The notes under the pieces were generated by a model. It saw only the letters and a list, made by a program, of their open reading frames with translations. It searched no databases and was not told where the DNA came from. Below, one piece after another: positions 42,357 to 54,975 of a stretch of 64,000 bases of DNA. The DNA is taken from positions 682,001 through 746,000 of the forward strand of contig BAAHQB010000030.1 in the NCBI GenBank assembly GCA_054601695.1, in the 5' to 3' direction. Positions within the stretch are counted from its first letter, which is position 1, and each line of letters begins with the position of its first letter. The translations under genes and the position numbers were made by a program. Origin of the DNA: Amorphochlora amoebiformis. Its lineage: Eukaryota; Cercozoa; Chlorarachniophyceae.

Positions 42357-42684
42357 GTATGATACATATTCTTACATAGATATTTATAGATATAATATAT
42401 GTATGTATATGTGTGTATGTATGTATGTATATATATATGTGTGTATTTAAATCTATCCATAGATTTATATTATGTATTTGCATATGTTTACATATGTATA
42501 GCATTTTTGTATATGTATATATATATATATATGTTAATATATATTATCATGTGTATGTATGTATATGTATATATACATGTATGTATATATATGTATATGC
42601 ATACATATTACCTTCGACGAATAATGGAATCACAAGGGTAGTGAGCCATCCTAAGCCTCTTTTTAACCTCCTATATATACACAC

Positions 42685-42715
<31 letters not shown>

Positions 42716-42742
42716 ATATATATATATACATACACATATGGT

Positions 42743-42785
<43 letters not shown>

Positions 42786-42858
42786 GTATATATATATATA
42801 TGATGTTGTGTATATGATAATACACTTGCTAGGTTCATATATATATATAATATATAAT

Positions 42859-42904
<46 letters not shown>

Positions 42905-42954
42905 CACATGTACATGCCGAATGTACTTCCTTAACAATGTATTACGTATGCACA

Positions 42955-42993
<39 letters not shown>

Positions 42994-43944
42994 TATTATA
43001 AATACATATGTGTATATATACACATACATATGTATGTCTACATATATATTATCTGTCTTTTTCTCTGTGTATATACATATATACAATACATATATACATA
43101 TATATATATATATATTCATATATTTATATATATATCCTTACCAATTTCTTCTTCTCAAGAACCTGGTTGACGACCTTTTTGTCCAATTATCATTAGGGTT
43201 AGCATTAGGGTTAGGGTTAGGGTTAGGGTTACAGTTAGGGTTAGCATTAGGGTTAGCATTAGGGTTAACCTTAGGGTTATCATTAGGGTTAAGCATTAGG
43301 GTTAGCATTAGGGTTATCATTAGGGTTAGCCTTAGGGTTATCATTAGGGTTGTCATTAGGGTTAGCCTTAGGGTTAGCCTTAGGGTTATCATTAGGGTTA
43401 GCATTAGGGTTATCGTTAGGGTTAAGCATTAGGGTTAGCATTAGGGTTATCATTAGGGTTAGCCTTAGGGTTAGCATTAGGGTTATCGTTAGGGTTTGCA
43501 TTAGGATTATCAGTAGGGTTAGCATTAGGGTAGGGGCTAATGCTTAGGTTAGGATTAGAGTTAGGGCTATGCATTCTTCCCAACTAGGGTTAGAGTTCGG
43601 GTTAGGGTTAGGGTTAGGGTTAGGGTTAGGGTTAGGGTTAGGGTTAGGGCTGGGTTATATATTCCATTACGTTTTCCCGTATTAATGTTAGGATTACAGT
43701 ACGGCGAACATGTAGGATTAGAGGTTAGGTTGGAGTTAGAGTTAGGGTTATCTATTTTCCCCATTTGTGCTTTTCCTCACTAGGGTTAGCATTAAGAGAG
43801 TAGAGGGAGTAATGGTTAGGGTTAGAGTTTAATTCTGTTCTCTAAACTTTGTTCTCGACAAGGTTTTCGTCGAGCTTTGGGCTCTGGGGGGTGTGAAAAG
43901 CAAAAAAAAAAAAGGATTAGATATAGCAAAGAAGAGTGGCAGAG

Positions 43945-43987
<43 letters not shown>

Positions 43988-44172
43988 CACACTCTGGTGA
44001 GAGGAGAGAGAGGGAGAGAGAGAGAGAGAGAGAGAAGTGAGAAGAGAGAAAAGAGAGGAAAAGAGGGAAAAAATCTAGAGAGGAAGGGAGCGAGAGAGAA
44101 GAGAGGGGACTTTGGGTAGGGCTAGGCCTTACTTGAAGCGTTTTCCTCTCCGTCACTGTCATATTTGAACTC
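42005..44172 (-). CDS. Small lysine-rich protein, at least 5 exons
   Basis: Exons in order: 44172-44133, 43883-43848 ([12 protein letters not shown]), 43174-43142 ([11 protein letters not shown]), 42670-42612 ([19 protein letters not shown]), 42062-42005 ([18 protein letters not shown], stop TAG 42005-42007). The last four agree in phase and have good GT-AG sites. With an ATG at 44162 inside the first exon ([10 protein letters not shown]) the product is 71 residues. The other frame of that exon ([13 protein letters not shown]) is also open but breaks phase with the next exon. The C-terminal cluster resembles a nuclear or nucleolar localisation signal. I do not recognise the family. Introns are TTAGGG-rich on +, which is CCCTAA on the coding strand. 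Confidence 0.55.
43190..43780 (-). repeat. Telomere-variant array of 12-bp higher-order units
   Basis: TTAGGGTTAGCA and TTAGGGTTATCA units alternate for about 350 bp, then perfect TTAGGG from 43600. On the gene's strand these are CCCTAA-type. They fill the intron between exons 43883-43848 and 43174-43142. All frames are open. Confidence 0.9.
43900..44110. repeat. GA-rich tract
   Basis: Purine-rich on +, pyrimidine-rich on the coding strand of the minus gene, immediately upstream of the acceptor of exon 43883-43848. It could act as an extended polypyrimidine tract. Confidence 0.85.
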
Positions 44173-44176
44173 CTGT

Positions 44177-44262
44177 GGGTTAGGGTTAGGGTTAGGGTTA
44201 GGGTTAGGGTTAGGGTTAGGGTTAGGGTTAGGTTAGGGTTAGTGTTAGGGTTAGGGTTACGT
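44177..44262 (-). repeat. Perfect TTAGGG run
   Basis: About 13 units, ending 4 nt before the acceptor (cccacag on the minus strand) of exon 44172-44133, so the splice acceptor lies at the edge of the telomeric tract. Confidence 0.95.
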
Positions 44263-44619
44263 GAGATCGTTTGTAGCAGTATTGGATTTTGTTCTAAATA
44301 TATATATATATTCTATATATGTAAATATATTAATGTATATGTATATATAGGTATATATATATTATATTCATGTATTTAGAGAGAGAGAGTACGGAAAAGG
44401 GCTGGAGGATATACATCGTAAATATATAAATGTATATATATATATATATATAATTTATATATGTGTATATACCTATAATGTATGATACATATAAAAATGT
44501 GCAGCTGTACATTTGTATTATATGGGTATAAATATAAGTAAGTATATATATATGTATATATATATATATATTTATATATACATATAAGATTCGCATATAT
44601 ATACATGTATATGTAATAT

Positions 44620-44651
<32 letters not shown>

Positions 44652-44699
44652 GAAAATATACATCATTTGTACATATGCATATCACATATGTACACATAT

Positions 44700-45028
44700 A
44701 TCCCTTTGCAACCTTATTATAGAAGATACGCGAAACTCACGTATATATTACATATATGTAATATATATATATATATATATATGAAAAATACATAGTTTTT
44801 TTCGTATACATATCACATAGGTATCTAAAAGACAGGCGAAACTCACGTATATATTACATATATATATGATATATATATATATATTTATATATATATATAT
44901 ATAATATGAAAGAATACATAATATGTACATGTACATATCACATATGTATCTAGAAGATACGCGAAACTCACGTATTATTACATAGATATGTAATATATAC
45001 ATACATAAATATATATATATATATATAG

Positions 45029-45059
<31 letters not shown>

Positions 45060-45320
45060 AAATACATAATATGTACATATACTTATCACATATGTAGTAT
45101 ACACATATCACTTTGCAACCCTGTTCTCATGTATAGAAGATACGCGAAACTCACGTATATATCACATATTTACGAAATATACACATATATAAGTATATAT
45201 ACATATATATAAATACATATATGAAAAAATACATAATATGTACATATACATATCATATATGTACACATATATCACTTTGCAGCTCTGCTCCCAATTCTAG
45301 AAGATACGCGAAACTTCCGC
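44700..45320 (-). repeat. Exon with four degenerate downstream copies
   Basis: The exon-like island 45320-45276 (minus; tttgtag acceptor, GSFAYLLELGAELQ, donor gtgata) is followed in transcript order by copies at about 45155-45100, 44975-44930, 44850-44810 and 44745-44700. Each carries GAGTTTCGCGTATCTTCT or a variant, then a TATGTG-rich stretch. The exon's frame does not join the Lys-rich gene directly, so its gene is uncertain. Confidence 0.6.
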
Positions 45321-45391
45321 CTACAAACGTATATATATATACATATATATAATTATATATACATATATACATACATATATGTATGTACATA

Positions 45392-45427
<36 letters not shown>

Positions 45428-45781
45428 CACACACAATAAAGATCGTTCACTTTTCACTTATGTAACATAAAACACGTTACTTCAACGTTTATATATAAGA
45501 AAGTAGATATGTGGAGATAATCAGAGAGATATGTGGAGATAATCAGAGAGATATGTGGAGATAATCAGAGAGATATGCGGAGATAATCAGAGAGATATGC
45601 GGACAGATGACTGAGATTAGAGAATTTGTAACAACCTGAGATGGCATAAAGAATATAGGGGTATATTGTAAATATGCATGTATATGTATATATATATATA
45701 TATTATATACATGTATATATATATGTATTATACATACAGATACATTTATATATATATATATATATATACATCTACATATAC

Positions 45782-45819
<38 letters not shown>

Positions 45820-46000
45820 GTATTATATGTAGATATAAATACATACATGTATATGTAGATCCACGGAAATCGAGAGATAGCTCTCGTGTAAAATATCACA
45901 GTGTTATATATACATTATATATATAGTATATATATATATTTATGCATATGTAACATTTACATCTATATATCTATATATATATATTTATTATATACACACA

Positions 46001-46046
<46 letters not shown>

Positions 46047-47274
46047 TAAATTAAAACACATAGAAAGACACCCAAACATATAAACCCACCAGGGTCTGCC
46101 TTAAATAACAGCGTTACTCAGACTTATACACAAGAAAGGATACAGACAAGTATATAAAAAAGTAGATATGTGGAAATAATCAGAGAGATATGCGGAGATA
46201 ATCAGAGAGATATGTGGAGAGATATTCAGAAAGATATATATGCAGACAGACGACTGAGATTAGAGAATTTGTAATCATCAGGGTCTGCCCTTTAATAACA
46301 ACGTTACACTCAGACTTATACACAAGAAGTTATGTTTACCAATATTATAGGGATATAGACAAATATTAAAACGTCTACGTAGACAGATACCTTTCGCGAA
46401 ATAAAAACGTGTTACTAAGCCTCTTCTTTCGATCTCTAATTATTTTTCTCTTCTCGAATTTCTTTCGAATTTTTACACACAAGCTCTCTTTCTTTTTCTT
46501 CCTTTTCCTCTCTATCTCCTAGTCGGTTTCTGTTCTCACTCCCATGTCTCTTGTTGCGAGGATGAGGGTTAGGGAGGGAAAGAGAGGAATGTGTACATGA
46601 TATATATATATATATATATGTATGTATATATATGTGTGGATACGTGTATTTGTAAAGGAAAGAGAGAGAAAGCTGGCAAATATACGTGGGAGACTATATA
46701 TATATATAAATATACACTATATATATTATATATATAAATATATATATATGTATGTATATATATATATATGTATGAGAGAGTGAGAAGAGAACAGAAGGGT
46801 GAGACCAAGAGAAAGAGAGCGACCCCAAAAAAAAAAAGAATAAAAAAGAGACATTCTAAACAGGAAAAAAAAAATAGAGCAGAAAAAAAAAAAAAAGATA
46901 ATATTTTAGAGCCGAAAAAGAGAGAGAGAGAAAAAAAAAAAAATCAGTGATTTTTGGAGAAGGAGAAAAGCAAAAATTGAGAGATTAAAAAAAAAAAAAA
47001 AAAGAGAGCAATCGATCTCGCAGGCGGAGAAAAACAGAACGAAATGTTAGAACAAAAGAGACATTGTTAGGTGAAAATAGGAAAACGACTAAGAGATCCA
47101 GAGGAAGAAAGAGAGAGAGAGAAAAAAGAGTGTGTAAAAATTAGTCGAGAAATTCGAGAAGGGAGAATATAATTAGAGCTCGAGAAAAGAGAGAGGGATA
47201 GGGAAGAAAATTCGAAAATTCGAGGAAAATTCGAGAAAAATTCGAGGAAATTTAAGATTTCGAGTGAAAGAGTG
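45321..47274. other. Repeat-filled region without assigned exons
   Basis: It holds a 22-bp minisatellite (GGAGATAATCAGAGAGATAT, 45510-45600) and a second related block (46150-46330) followed by a duplicated GGGTCTGCC...ACTCAGACTTATACACAAG segment (46090-46135 and 46285-46330), then an A/G-rich tract (46750-47260). Open frames here are low-complexity K/R/E. Confidence 0.6.
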
Positions 47275-48507
47275 TTAAAATGAACTGTTCTTGTCCTGGA
47301 GACAGAGGAGGAGTGATGGGGGGTCTAAATCTCTCCTGAACAATGAAATCTGGAGATATGATATTAAGATATGTTTACATATCTCTCTCTATATGTATAT
47401 ATTTATGTAAATGTATATATAAACTTAATTGTAATGTACATATTTAATTTGTTTTTGTTACATGTGTATATATGTATATGTATATATATATATATTTTAT
47501 ATGTATATATATATATATGTATATATATGTATGTATATAGAACACTGGTATGTATGCGATGTATATTACACACTTGATAATGAAATGTACATACATACAC
47601 AACCGACACCAAAGAATACGCTATAAGTTAATACACACATATATATATATATATAGATATACATATACATACACATATCTCCAAAAATAATTATAGTATA
47701 ACATATACACATCCCTGAGAGAAAGAGCAAATATATACGTACACACATATATATATATATATATCTATATATATACCTATAAATATATGTATATATATAT
47801 ATACACACATATATATATATATATATATTTACATATATGTACTGTAAGAACATATAGTTTTGCGACTATGTATAAACAAGTGTAATGTACACACATGTTA
47901 GGGTTACGCTTAGGGTGTAATAATAAACACACATGTTAGGGTCAGGGTTAGGGTTAGGGTTAGTGTTAGGGTTAGGGTTAGGATCAGATTATTCAGCATG
48001 TCTTAGTCCTAGGACCATTGACTCCTCCACAGAGTGGGGCTATAGGGCTAGGGTTAGGGTTAGGGTTAGGATCAGATTATTCAGCATGTCTTAGTCCGAG
48101 GACCATTGACTTCTCCACAGAGTGGGGCTATAGGGCTAGGGTTAGGGTTAGGGTTAGGGTTAGGATCAGTTATTCAGCATTTCCTAGTCCGAGGACCATT
48201 GACTCGGTTAGGGTTAGGTTAGGGTTAGGGTTAGGGTTAGGTTAGGGTTAGGGTTTGTGACTGTTGGTTTCTCTTCTCAAGAGAGAGGGCCCGTTAGGCT
48301 TAGGGTTAGGTCAGGGTTAAGATTAGGGTTAGGGTTAGGGTTAGGGTTAGGGTTAGAGTTAGGGTTAGGGTTAGGGTTAGGATATGACTGTCGGGTTTCT
48401 TCTCAAGAACTGACCATGCTACGTCATCCTAAATTGAATGTGTATGTATATATATATGCGTGTGTGTGTGTGTATTATATGTTTGTATATATATGTGTTG
48501 TATGCAA

Positions 48508-48545
<38 letters not shown>

Positions 48546-48960
48546 TCACATATAGGTATGTGTACATACACACATATATATACATATTATACATTTATAT
48601 ATATATATATATATTATTTAGGGTTAGAGTAGGGTTAGGGTAAAAACTCTAAGATTAGTAACGCTATATGGCCTTCAGGACTATGTTTGTGGGAATAGAG
48701 TCATTTATATATATATATATATATACATATTATATATAATATATATTCACATATATATATATATATATACACATATTTACCTATAAATATATGCTTACAT
48801 TATACGTGAATACATAATACGTGCACATGTATAAAAAATCATCACGTATATATAATATAAATAGACATACACATACAATGCAATGCCAGAATGGAGGTTA
48901 GGATCAGATTATTCAGCATGTCTAAGTCCGAGGACCATTGGCTCAATCCATATATATATA

Positions 48961-48993
<33 letters not shown>

Positions 48994-49034
48994 AGATACA
49001 TATATATATATATATATATATATTTCTGTTGTAT

Positions 49035-49083
<49 letters not shown>

Positions 49084-49367
49084 TATACACACGTATAGAA
49101 TCTAGAATCTATTGTATTGAGGTTAGGGTTAGGATGAAAAGTTTATACCGGTTGGAGTGTTTTAGTAAAATTTGGGTCAATAAACGGAACGTCGGGGTCT
49201 AGAGTGAGTTTCGCGCGCTATTTTTTCGAAAATATTTCGGTTTTTTAATATCTCGTTTAAACACGTGTGAGAAATGAGTTATGGTGGGGTGTGTGTGTGT
49301 GTGTATGTGTGATTAGTGTGTGTGTGTGTGTGAATATTTATGTGTATGGATATGCTCGTATTATATG

Positions 49368-49403
<36 letters not shown>

Positions 49404-49525
49404 CATATATATATGTGTGTGTGTGTATGTATACACACTTATTGATGTATGTATACATATGTATAAATTTTTATATAATAGCAATAAAAATATAATAATT
49501 GTATATATACATAGATACATATATT

Positions 49526-49564
<39 letters not shown>

Positions 49565-49667
49565 TTATAAGTATAAGACTTAATACAATCTGCTTAGAAC
49601 TGTATAAACACACACACACACACACATATATATGTATATGAATGTGTTTATGTATGCATAACTATAC

Positions 49668-49725
<58 letters not shown>

Positions 49726-49922
49726 AATATATTTATACATATATATGTTCTGACCTGTTGAATAAGTTTGTTTTCATACCACCAGACGGTAAAGTATTTC
49801 GTATGCCAGATTAATAGCTGAGTATGTACATCAAATGTATATGTACATCAAATGTACATATGTAAAGTATTTCGTATATCGAATGTACATATGTTTGAAA
49901 AAACATGCAATATTTCAGATGC

Positions 49923-49959
<37 letters not shown>

Positions 49960-50550
49960 GAGAAAGAGAGAGAAAGAGAGAAAGAGAGAGGAGGGAGAGA
50001 AAAAGAGGGAGAGAGAGAGGTAAAGATAGAGAGAAAAAGAGAGAGAAAGAGAGAGAGATAGAGAAAAAGAGGGAGGCAGAAAGAGAGAGAGAGAAAGAGA
50101 GAGAAAGAAAGAGAGAGAGAAAAAGAGAGAGAGAAAAAGAGGGAGAGAGAGATATAGATAGATAGAGAGAGAGAGAAAGAGAGAGAGATAAAGAGAGAGA
50201 GAGGGAGACAGAGAGAGAGAGAAAGAGAGATAGAGAAGAAGAGGGAGACAGAAAGAGAGAGAGAGAGAGAAAGAGAGAGAAAGAAGGAGGGAGAAAGAGA
50301 GAGAAAGATAGAGGGAGAGAAGAGAGTAAGAGAAAGAAAGAGAATGGTTGAGGTTTACCAAGGCTTGTCCTATCATCACCATTCCTCCTCCGATAGCTAA
50401 AAACCTCTGAGTTGGTTAGGGTTAGGGTTAGGGTTAGGGTTAGGGTTAGGGTTAGGGTTAGGGTTAGGGTTAGTCAGGGTTAGGGTTAGGATTTGGTAAG
50501 AGCTAATACCATGGTAATGAATATTATATATACATAGAAATATATTATAT

Positions 50551-50606
<56 letters not shown>

Positions 50607-50720
50607 GTATGTCATATATACCGCATCTATTGAAGCCTGTTCGAATAGTGAACACCAGTATCTAAGGGCTTGCTCATAGCTTCCTTAGATATCATATATA
50701 TATATGTATATATGCAAATA

Positions 50721-50801
<81 letters not shown>

Positions 50802-50849
50802 TGTATAGTGAACACCAGTATCTAAGGGCTTGCTCATAGCTTCCTTAGA

Positions 50850-50884
<35 letters not shown>

Positions 50885-50897
50885 ATATGCATAAATA

Positions 50898-50970
<73 letters not shown>

Positions 50971-51011
50971 TAACACCAGTATCTAAGGGCTTGCTCATAG
51001 CTTCCTTAGAT

Positions 51012-51048
<37 letters not shown>

Positions 51049-51096
51049 GCAAATAGCATATATATATATATGTATATATATATATGTATGTATATA

Positions 51097-51134
<38 letters not shown>

Positions 51135-51321
51135 GTATACGAATACCAGTATCTAAGGGCTTGCTCATAGCTTCCTTAGATATCATATATATATATATAC
51201 ATATATATATATGCATAAATAGCATATATATATGTATATATATAAATATATATATATATATATAATATATGTATAGTGAACACCAGTATCTAAGGGCTTG
51301 CTCATAGCTTCCTTAGATATC

Positions 51322-51375
<54 letters not shown>

Positions 51376-51590
51376 TGTACATATGCATAAATAACATGTA
51401 TATATATATATATGTAATAATATATATATATATATGTATGTATATATATATAGAGAGAGAGAGAACACCAGTCTAAGGGCTTGCTCATAGCTTCCTTAGA
51501 TTATCTTATATACATATATATATATATACATATATATATATACATGTATATTATGTATATATATCTATATGTTTATATATGTTTATATAT

Positions 51591-51635
<45 letters not shown>

Positions 51636-51700
51636 TTATACACATACTCGAGACTTCCGCTGCAAAATCTATCTGTTCTTGCGCCTATTATATATATTTA

Positions 51701-51744
<44 letters not shown>

Positions 51745-51977
51745 AGATTAATATTATGTTTTTAAGATATCAGATAGAAACATATATATAATAATACAAC
51801 TATATACATATAGGTTTATATATATATATATATATATATATTATAGATTATGAACATACAATATATACATATATATACATATGTCTATATATATATATAC
51901 ATGTATATATATATATATATGTATAATATTATATATATACATAAATATACTTATTGTATATATATATATATATATTT

Positions 51978-52031
<54 letters not shown>

Positions 52032-52935
52032 AATATACATACATATATATATATATATATGTATAAATATATATATATATACACAATAAGTATATTTATG
52101 TATATATATATATACATATACATATATATATATATATATTATATATATATATATATATTAAACATGTACATATATTTATTCATATATTAACCCTAACTTT
52201 AATCCTCATTGCCCATCTAAGCCATCCCCCGGAGATAAAAAGAGAAGAAAATCCCTTTGAGAGGGAAAGAGAAAGAGAAAAAAATTTCCAGGAGGAAGAG
52301 AAAGAAATTTCCTGGAAAGAAATTTCCTCGAGAAAGAGAAAGAATTTCCTCAAGGAAGAGAAAGAATCTCCTCGAGAAAGAGAAAGAAATTTCCTCGAGA
52401 GACAGAAAGAAATATCCTGGAGAAAGAGAAATACATTGCCGCTAGAGAGAGAAAGAGAAAGAAATCTCCTGGAGAGAGTAAAGAAAGAAATTTCCCGGAG
52501 AGAGAAAGAGAAAGAAATTTCCGCTGGAGAGAGAAAGAGAAAGAAATTTCCTGGAGAGAAAAAGAGAAAGAAATTTCCTGAAAGTTCTCTATCCCGAACC
52601 CTGAGCACCTTCTTATTAACCCCTCCGAAGAAAAATGGAGATGTAGAGATAGTGTCTAGAAACACCTATATATGAATGTATGTATGTTTATATATGTAGG
52701 TATGTATGCATATATCTATGTATGTGTATATACATGCATCTATGTATGTATGTATATATATATATATATATGTTATGTGACGCACAAACATTGCATAGAT
52801 ATATATATGAATATTAATATATATATATATATATTTACATATATATATATATATATACATATGCATATATATATCCATACTATGTTCGTGTACATAATAT
52901 AATATGTATACGTCTAGGTATACATATATTTTCAT

Positions 52936-52976
<41 letters not shown>

Positions 52977-54081
52977 CATACATACATTACATACATACAC
53001 TTACATACCCGACACCCACAAACAAAAAAATACCCAAATTCAAAATATATTTAAATATTCTCCTACTCGCGCGCCAGAGCCGTCATACCACTCCTGGATG
53101 ACAGTAGCATTTTGAAGCCCGAGGCTAACAGCTTGCTGATTAGGGTTAGGGTTAGGGTTAGGGTTAGGGTTAGGGCTAGGGTTAGGATCAGATTATTCAG
53201 CATGCCGTAGTCCGAGGACCATTGACTCCTCCAGAGACTGGGGCTATTTTGCTGTTAGGGAGAGGATTTGAAATAGAGTACGACGAGAGAAAAAGAGTGT
53301 GTGTGAGCGAAGTCACTATATTCTTGAAGTCTCCTATGAGTATGAGGCCATTGGAGAGAGAGAGAGAGAGAGGGAGAGAGAGAGAGAGAGCGGGGGGGGG
53401 GGGGGGGATAACAGCAGATCGTGTTGTTGGGGGTGTTGAGTGCTGTTGTGATGATGTGTTGTGGGCACATGTGTGCGGTATGCGGGTAAAGAATTGTGTA
53501 ATACGCCTTTGTAAGGGAATGGGTTAGGGTTAGGGTTACGGTTAGGGATGGGCACGTGTATGGGAAGAGAGAGAGCGATCGAGAGAGAGCGAGAGAGAGC
53601 TGTAAAGAAGCAGGAAAAAAAAAATAATGCGAAGAAAGAAAATAACGGCTTTAGATAGAGAGGAAAAAAAAAAAAAAAAAAAAACTGAAGTAGTTAGAGT
53701 GCAAAACGCAAGAGAGAGAGAGAGGGAGAGTCAGTGACAGTTTCATCCAGCTTAGGATTATGTTTAGGAATACGATTAGGGTTAGGGTTGGGGTTAGGGT
53801 TAGGGTTAGGGTTGGGGTTAGGGTTACGGTTGGGATTCAATTTAGGGTTGGGGGTAGGGTTAGGATCAGATTATTCAGCATGTCTTAGTCCTAGGACCAT
53901 TGACTCCTCCACAGAGTGGGGCTATAGTGCTGTTAGGGATAACAGGGGTAGGGTTAGGGTTAGGGTTAGGGTTAGGGTTAGGGTTAGGGTTAGGGTTAGG
54001 GTTACGTTAATGGCCTCCTCACAGGTTTGGTCCAGGGAGTAGAAGAGGGCCTTGAATATATGTTACATATATATGTACTTA

Positions 54082-54114
<33 letters not shown>

Positions 54115-54748
54115 ATGTATATAGCATAAATACACACACACACATGTGTATGTATATATATGTATATGTTATATGTAAAATATTGTATGCATATTCCTTC
54201 TCATAGTATATACACATACATATATACATATATATACCGGAGAGATTTTTTAAGAGGAATTATAGTTAGGTTAGGGTTAGGGTTAGGGTTAGGGTTAGGG
54301 TTAGGGTTACCGCTAGGACAGCCCCAACTACTGACTTGCCGTAGAAAGCAAACCTATTTTTAGAAAAACACGCATTTTCATCACTTTTACTCTTTAAATA
54401 CTGTGTTTTCAGATTTACGTATGGATGCATACATATAATATATACATATATATGTATACGTTACATTATATATTTTATATATTTATACATCAGAAATATA
54501 TTTATTATATATATATATATGTGTGTGTGTATATGTATGTATAAATATACAAACATGCCACAAATACATACAAGCCCCCCGTGAAAAAACACGCACACAA
54601 TTCGTGCATACATATATCATAATTCCAACCGCGTTTCGGATCCTCAAAACACACAAACTCTCACCTTATATCATATCCAACATTCCTATTATGCGGGGGA
54701 TATTGAAACATGCCGATATATTGATATTACATATATAATATCAACATA

Positions 54749-54790
<42 letters not shown>

Positions 54791-54975
54791 GATGTCTCCC
54801 GCTCATCACCTTCCGATACACTAACCTTGCATATGTATATATATTAATACCGAAAAATTGCATAATTCAATGACCTACACTGGCATAATTTCCTGATTTC
54901 ATCCACGCCACTCAGAGTGCACACATGCGGTGTTCCCAAACATGATATAACACCTTCTACTCGAGTAAATTTCAG
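47275..54975 (-). CDS. Unrecognised multi-exon gene, at least 12 exons
   Basis: Exons in order: 54975-54875 ([18 protein letters not shown]), 54685-54665, 54353-54311 ([14 protein letters not shown]), 54050-54006 ([15 protein letters not shown]), 53135-53067 ([15 protein letters not shown]), 52611-52600 (12 nt, uncertain; a 56-nt reading from 52655 breaks phase), 51684-51648, 50683-50622 ([15 protein letters not shown]), 49817-49755 ([13 protein letters not shown]), 49217-49149 ([19 protein letters not shown]), 48428-48415 (14 nt), 47335-47275 (LQDKNSSF, stop TAA). Together 597 nt, in frame, 198 residues. A 19-nt exon at 55237-55219 (IPPIDL) could precede. No start codon is assigned and I do not recognise the family. 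The middle part looks helical ([15 protein letters not shown]). Confidence 0.6.
47895..48385 (-). repeat. TTAGGG tract with three element copies and an exon-tail copy
   Basis: Elements (reversed) at about 47980-48050, 48071-48135 and 48165-48207. The segment 48258-48295 (minus: CTTGAGAAGAGAAACCAACAG) duplicates the sequence just after exon 48428-48415 (CTTGAGAAGAAACCCGACAG). A further isolated element lies at 48898-48945. Confidence 0.85.
49955..50345. repeat. GA-rich tract, about 390 nt
   Basis: Pure purine on +, pyrimidine on the minus coding strand, between exons 50683-50622 and 49817-49755. The S/L/F frame on the minus strand is an artefact of the repeat. Confidence 0.9.
50412..50495 (-). 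repeat. Perfect TTAGGG run
   Basis: About 13 units in the intron downstream of exon 50683-50622. CCCTAA lies on the coding strand. Confidence 0.95.
50800..51505 (-). repeat. Five truncated copies of an exon head in tandem
   Basis: Minus-strand segments running from atctaag|GAAGCTATGAG to about CTGGTGTTCAC at 51504-51461, 51322-51276, 51184-51142, 51014-50971 and 50853-50807, spaced 140-180 nt apart by (TA)n. The intact exon (50683-50622), continuing to its donor, is the last copy in transcript order. The copies are nearly identical, so the duplication is recent or homogenised. Confidence 0.92.
52240..52590. repeat. GA-rich tract with AAATTTCC units
   Basis: A semi-regular array of GAGAAAGAGAAAGAAATTTCC units on +, in the intron between exons 52611-52600 and 51684-51648 of the minus gene. 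Its frames (FLSLS, KEKEIS) are low complexity. Confidence 0.85.
53140..53445 (-). repeat. TTAGGG run and element copy split by an insertion
   Basis: Element (reversed) from about 53187 to 53257 (CAGATTATTCAGCATG to TTTTGCTGTTAGGG). Its remaining arm (GATAACAGCAGATCGTGTTG) resumes at 53408. Between them lie about 150 nt containing a GA tract and a G run of about 16 (53392-53407). Confidence 0.75.
53750..54312 (-). repeat. TTAGGG tracts forming two introns, with one element copy
   Basis: Runs at 53755-54005 and 54265-54310; element at about 53868-53948. On the minus strand both introns start directly with gtaaccctaaccc, so the donor GTAACC is itself part of the telomeric repeat (exons 54050-54006 and 54353-54311). 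Confidence 0.9.

Noticed and set aside
46768-46950. Lys/Arg-rich ORF
   Set aside because: Direct translation of an A/G-rich tract with long A runs.
50622-51505. CRISPR-like array (regular repeats and similar-length spacers)
   Set aside because: The spacers are (TA)n, the repeat is exon sequence, and the genome is eukaryotic with introns.
53925-53945. TAGGGATAACAGGGG resembles the first 14 bases of the I-SceI site
   Set aside because: It arises from the element's own CTGTTAGGGATAACAG palindrome plus a following G run. The last bases of the site do not match and other copies lack GGG.
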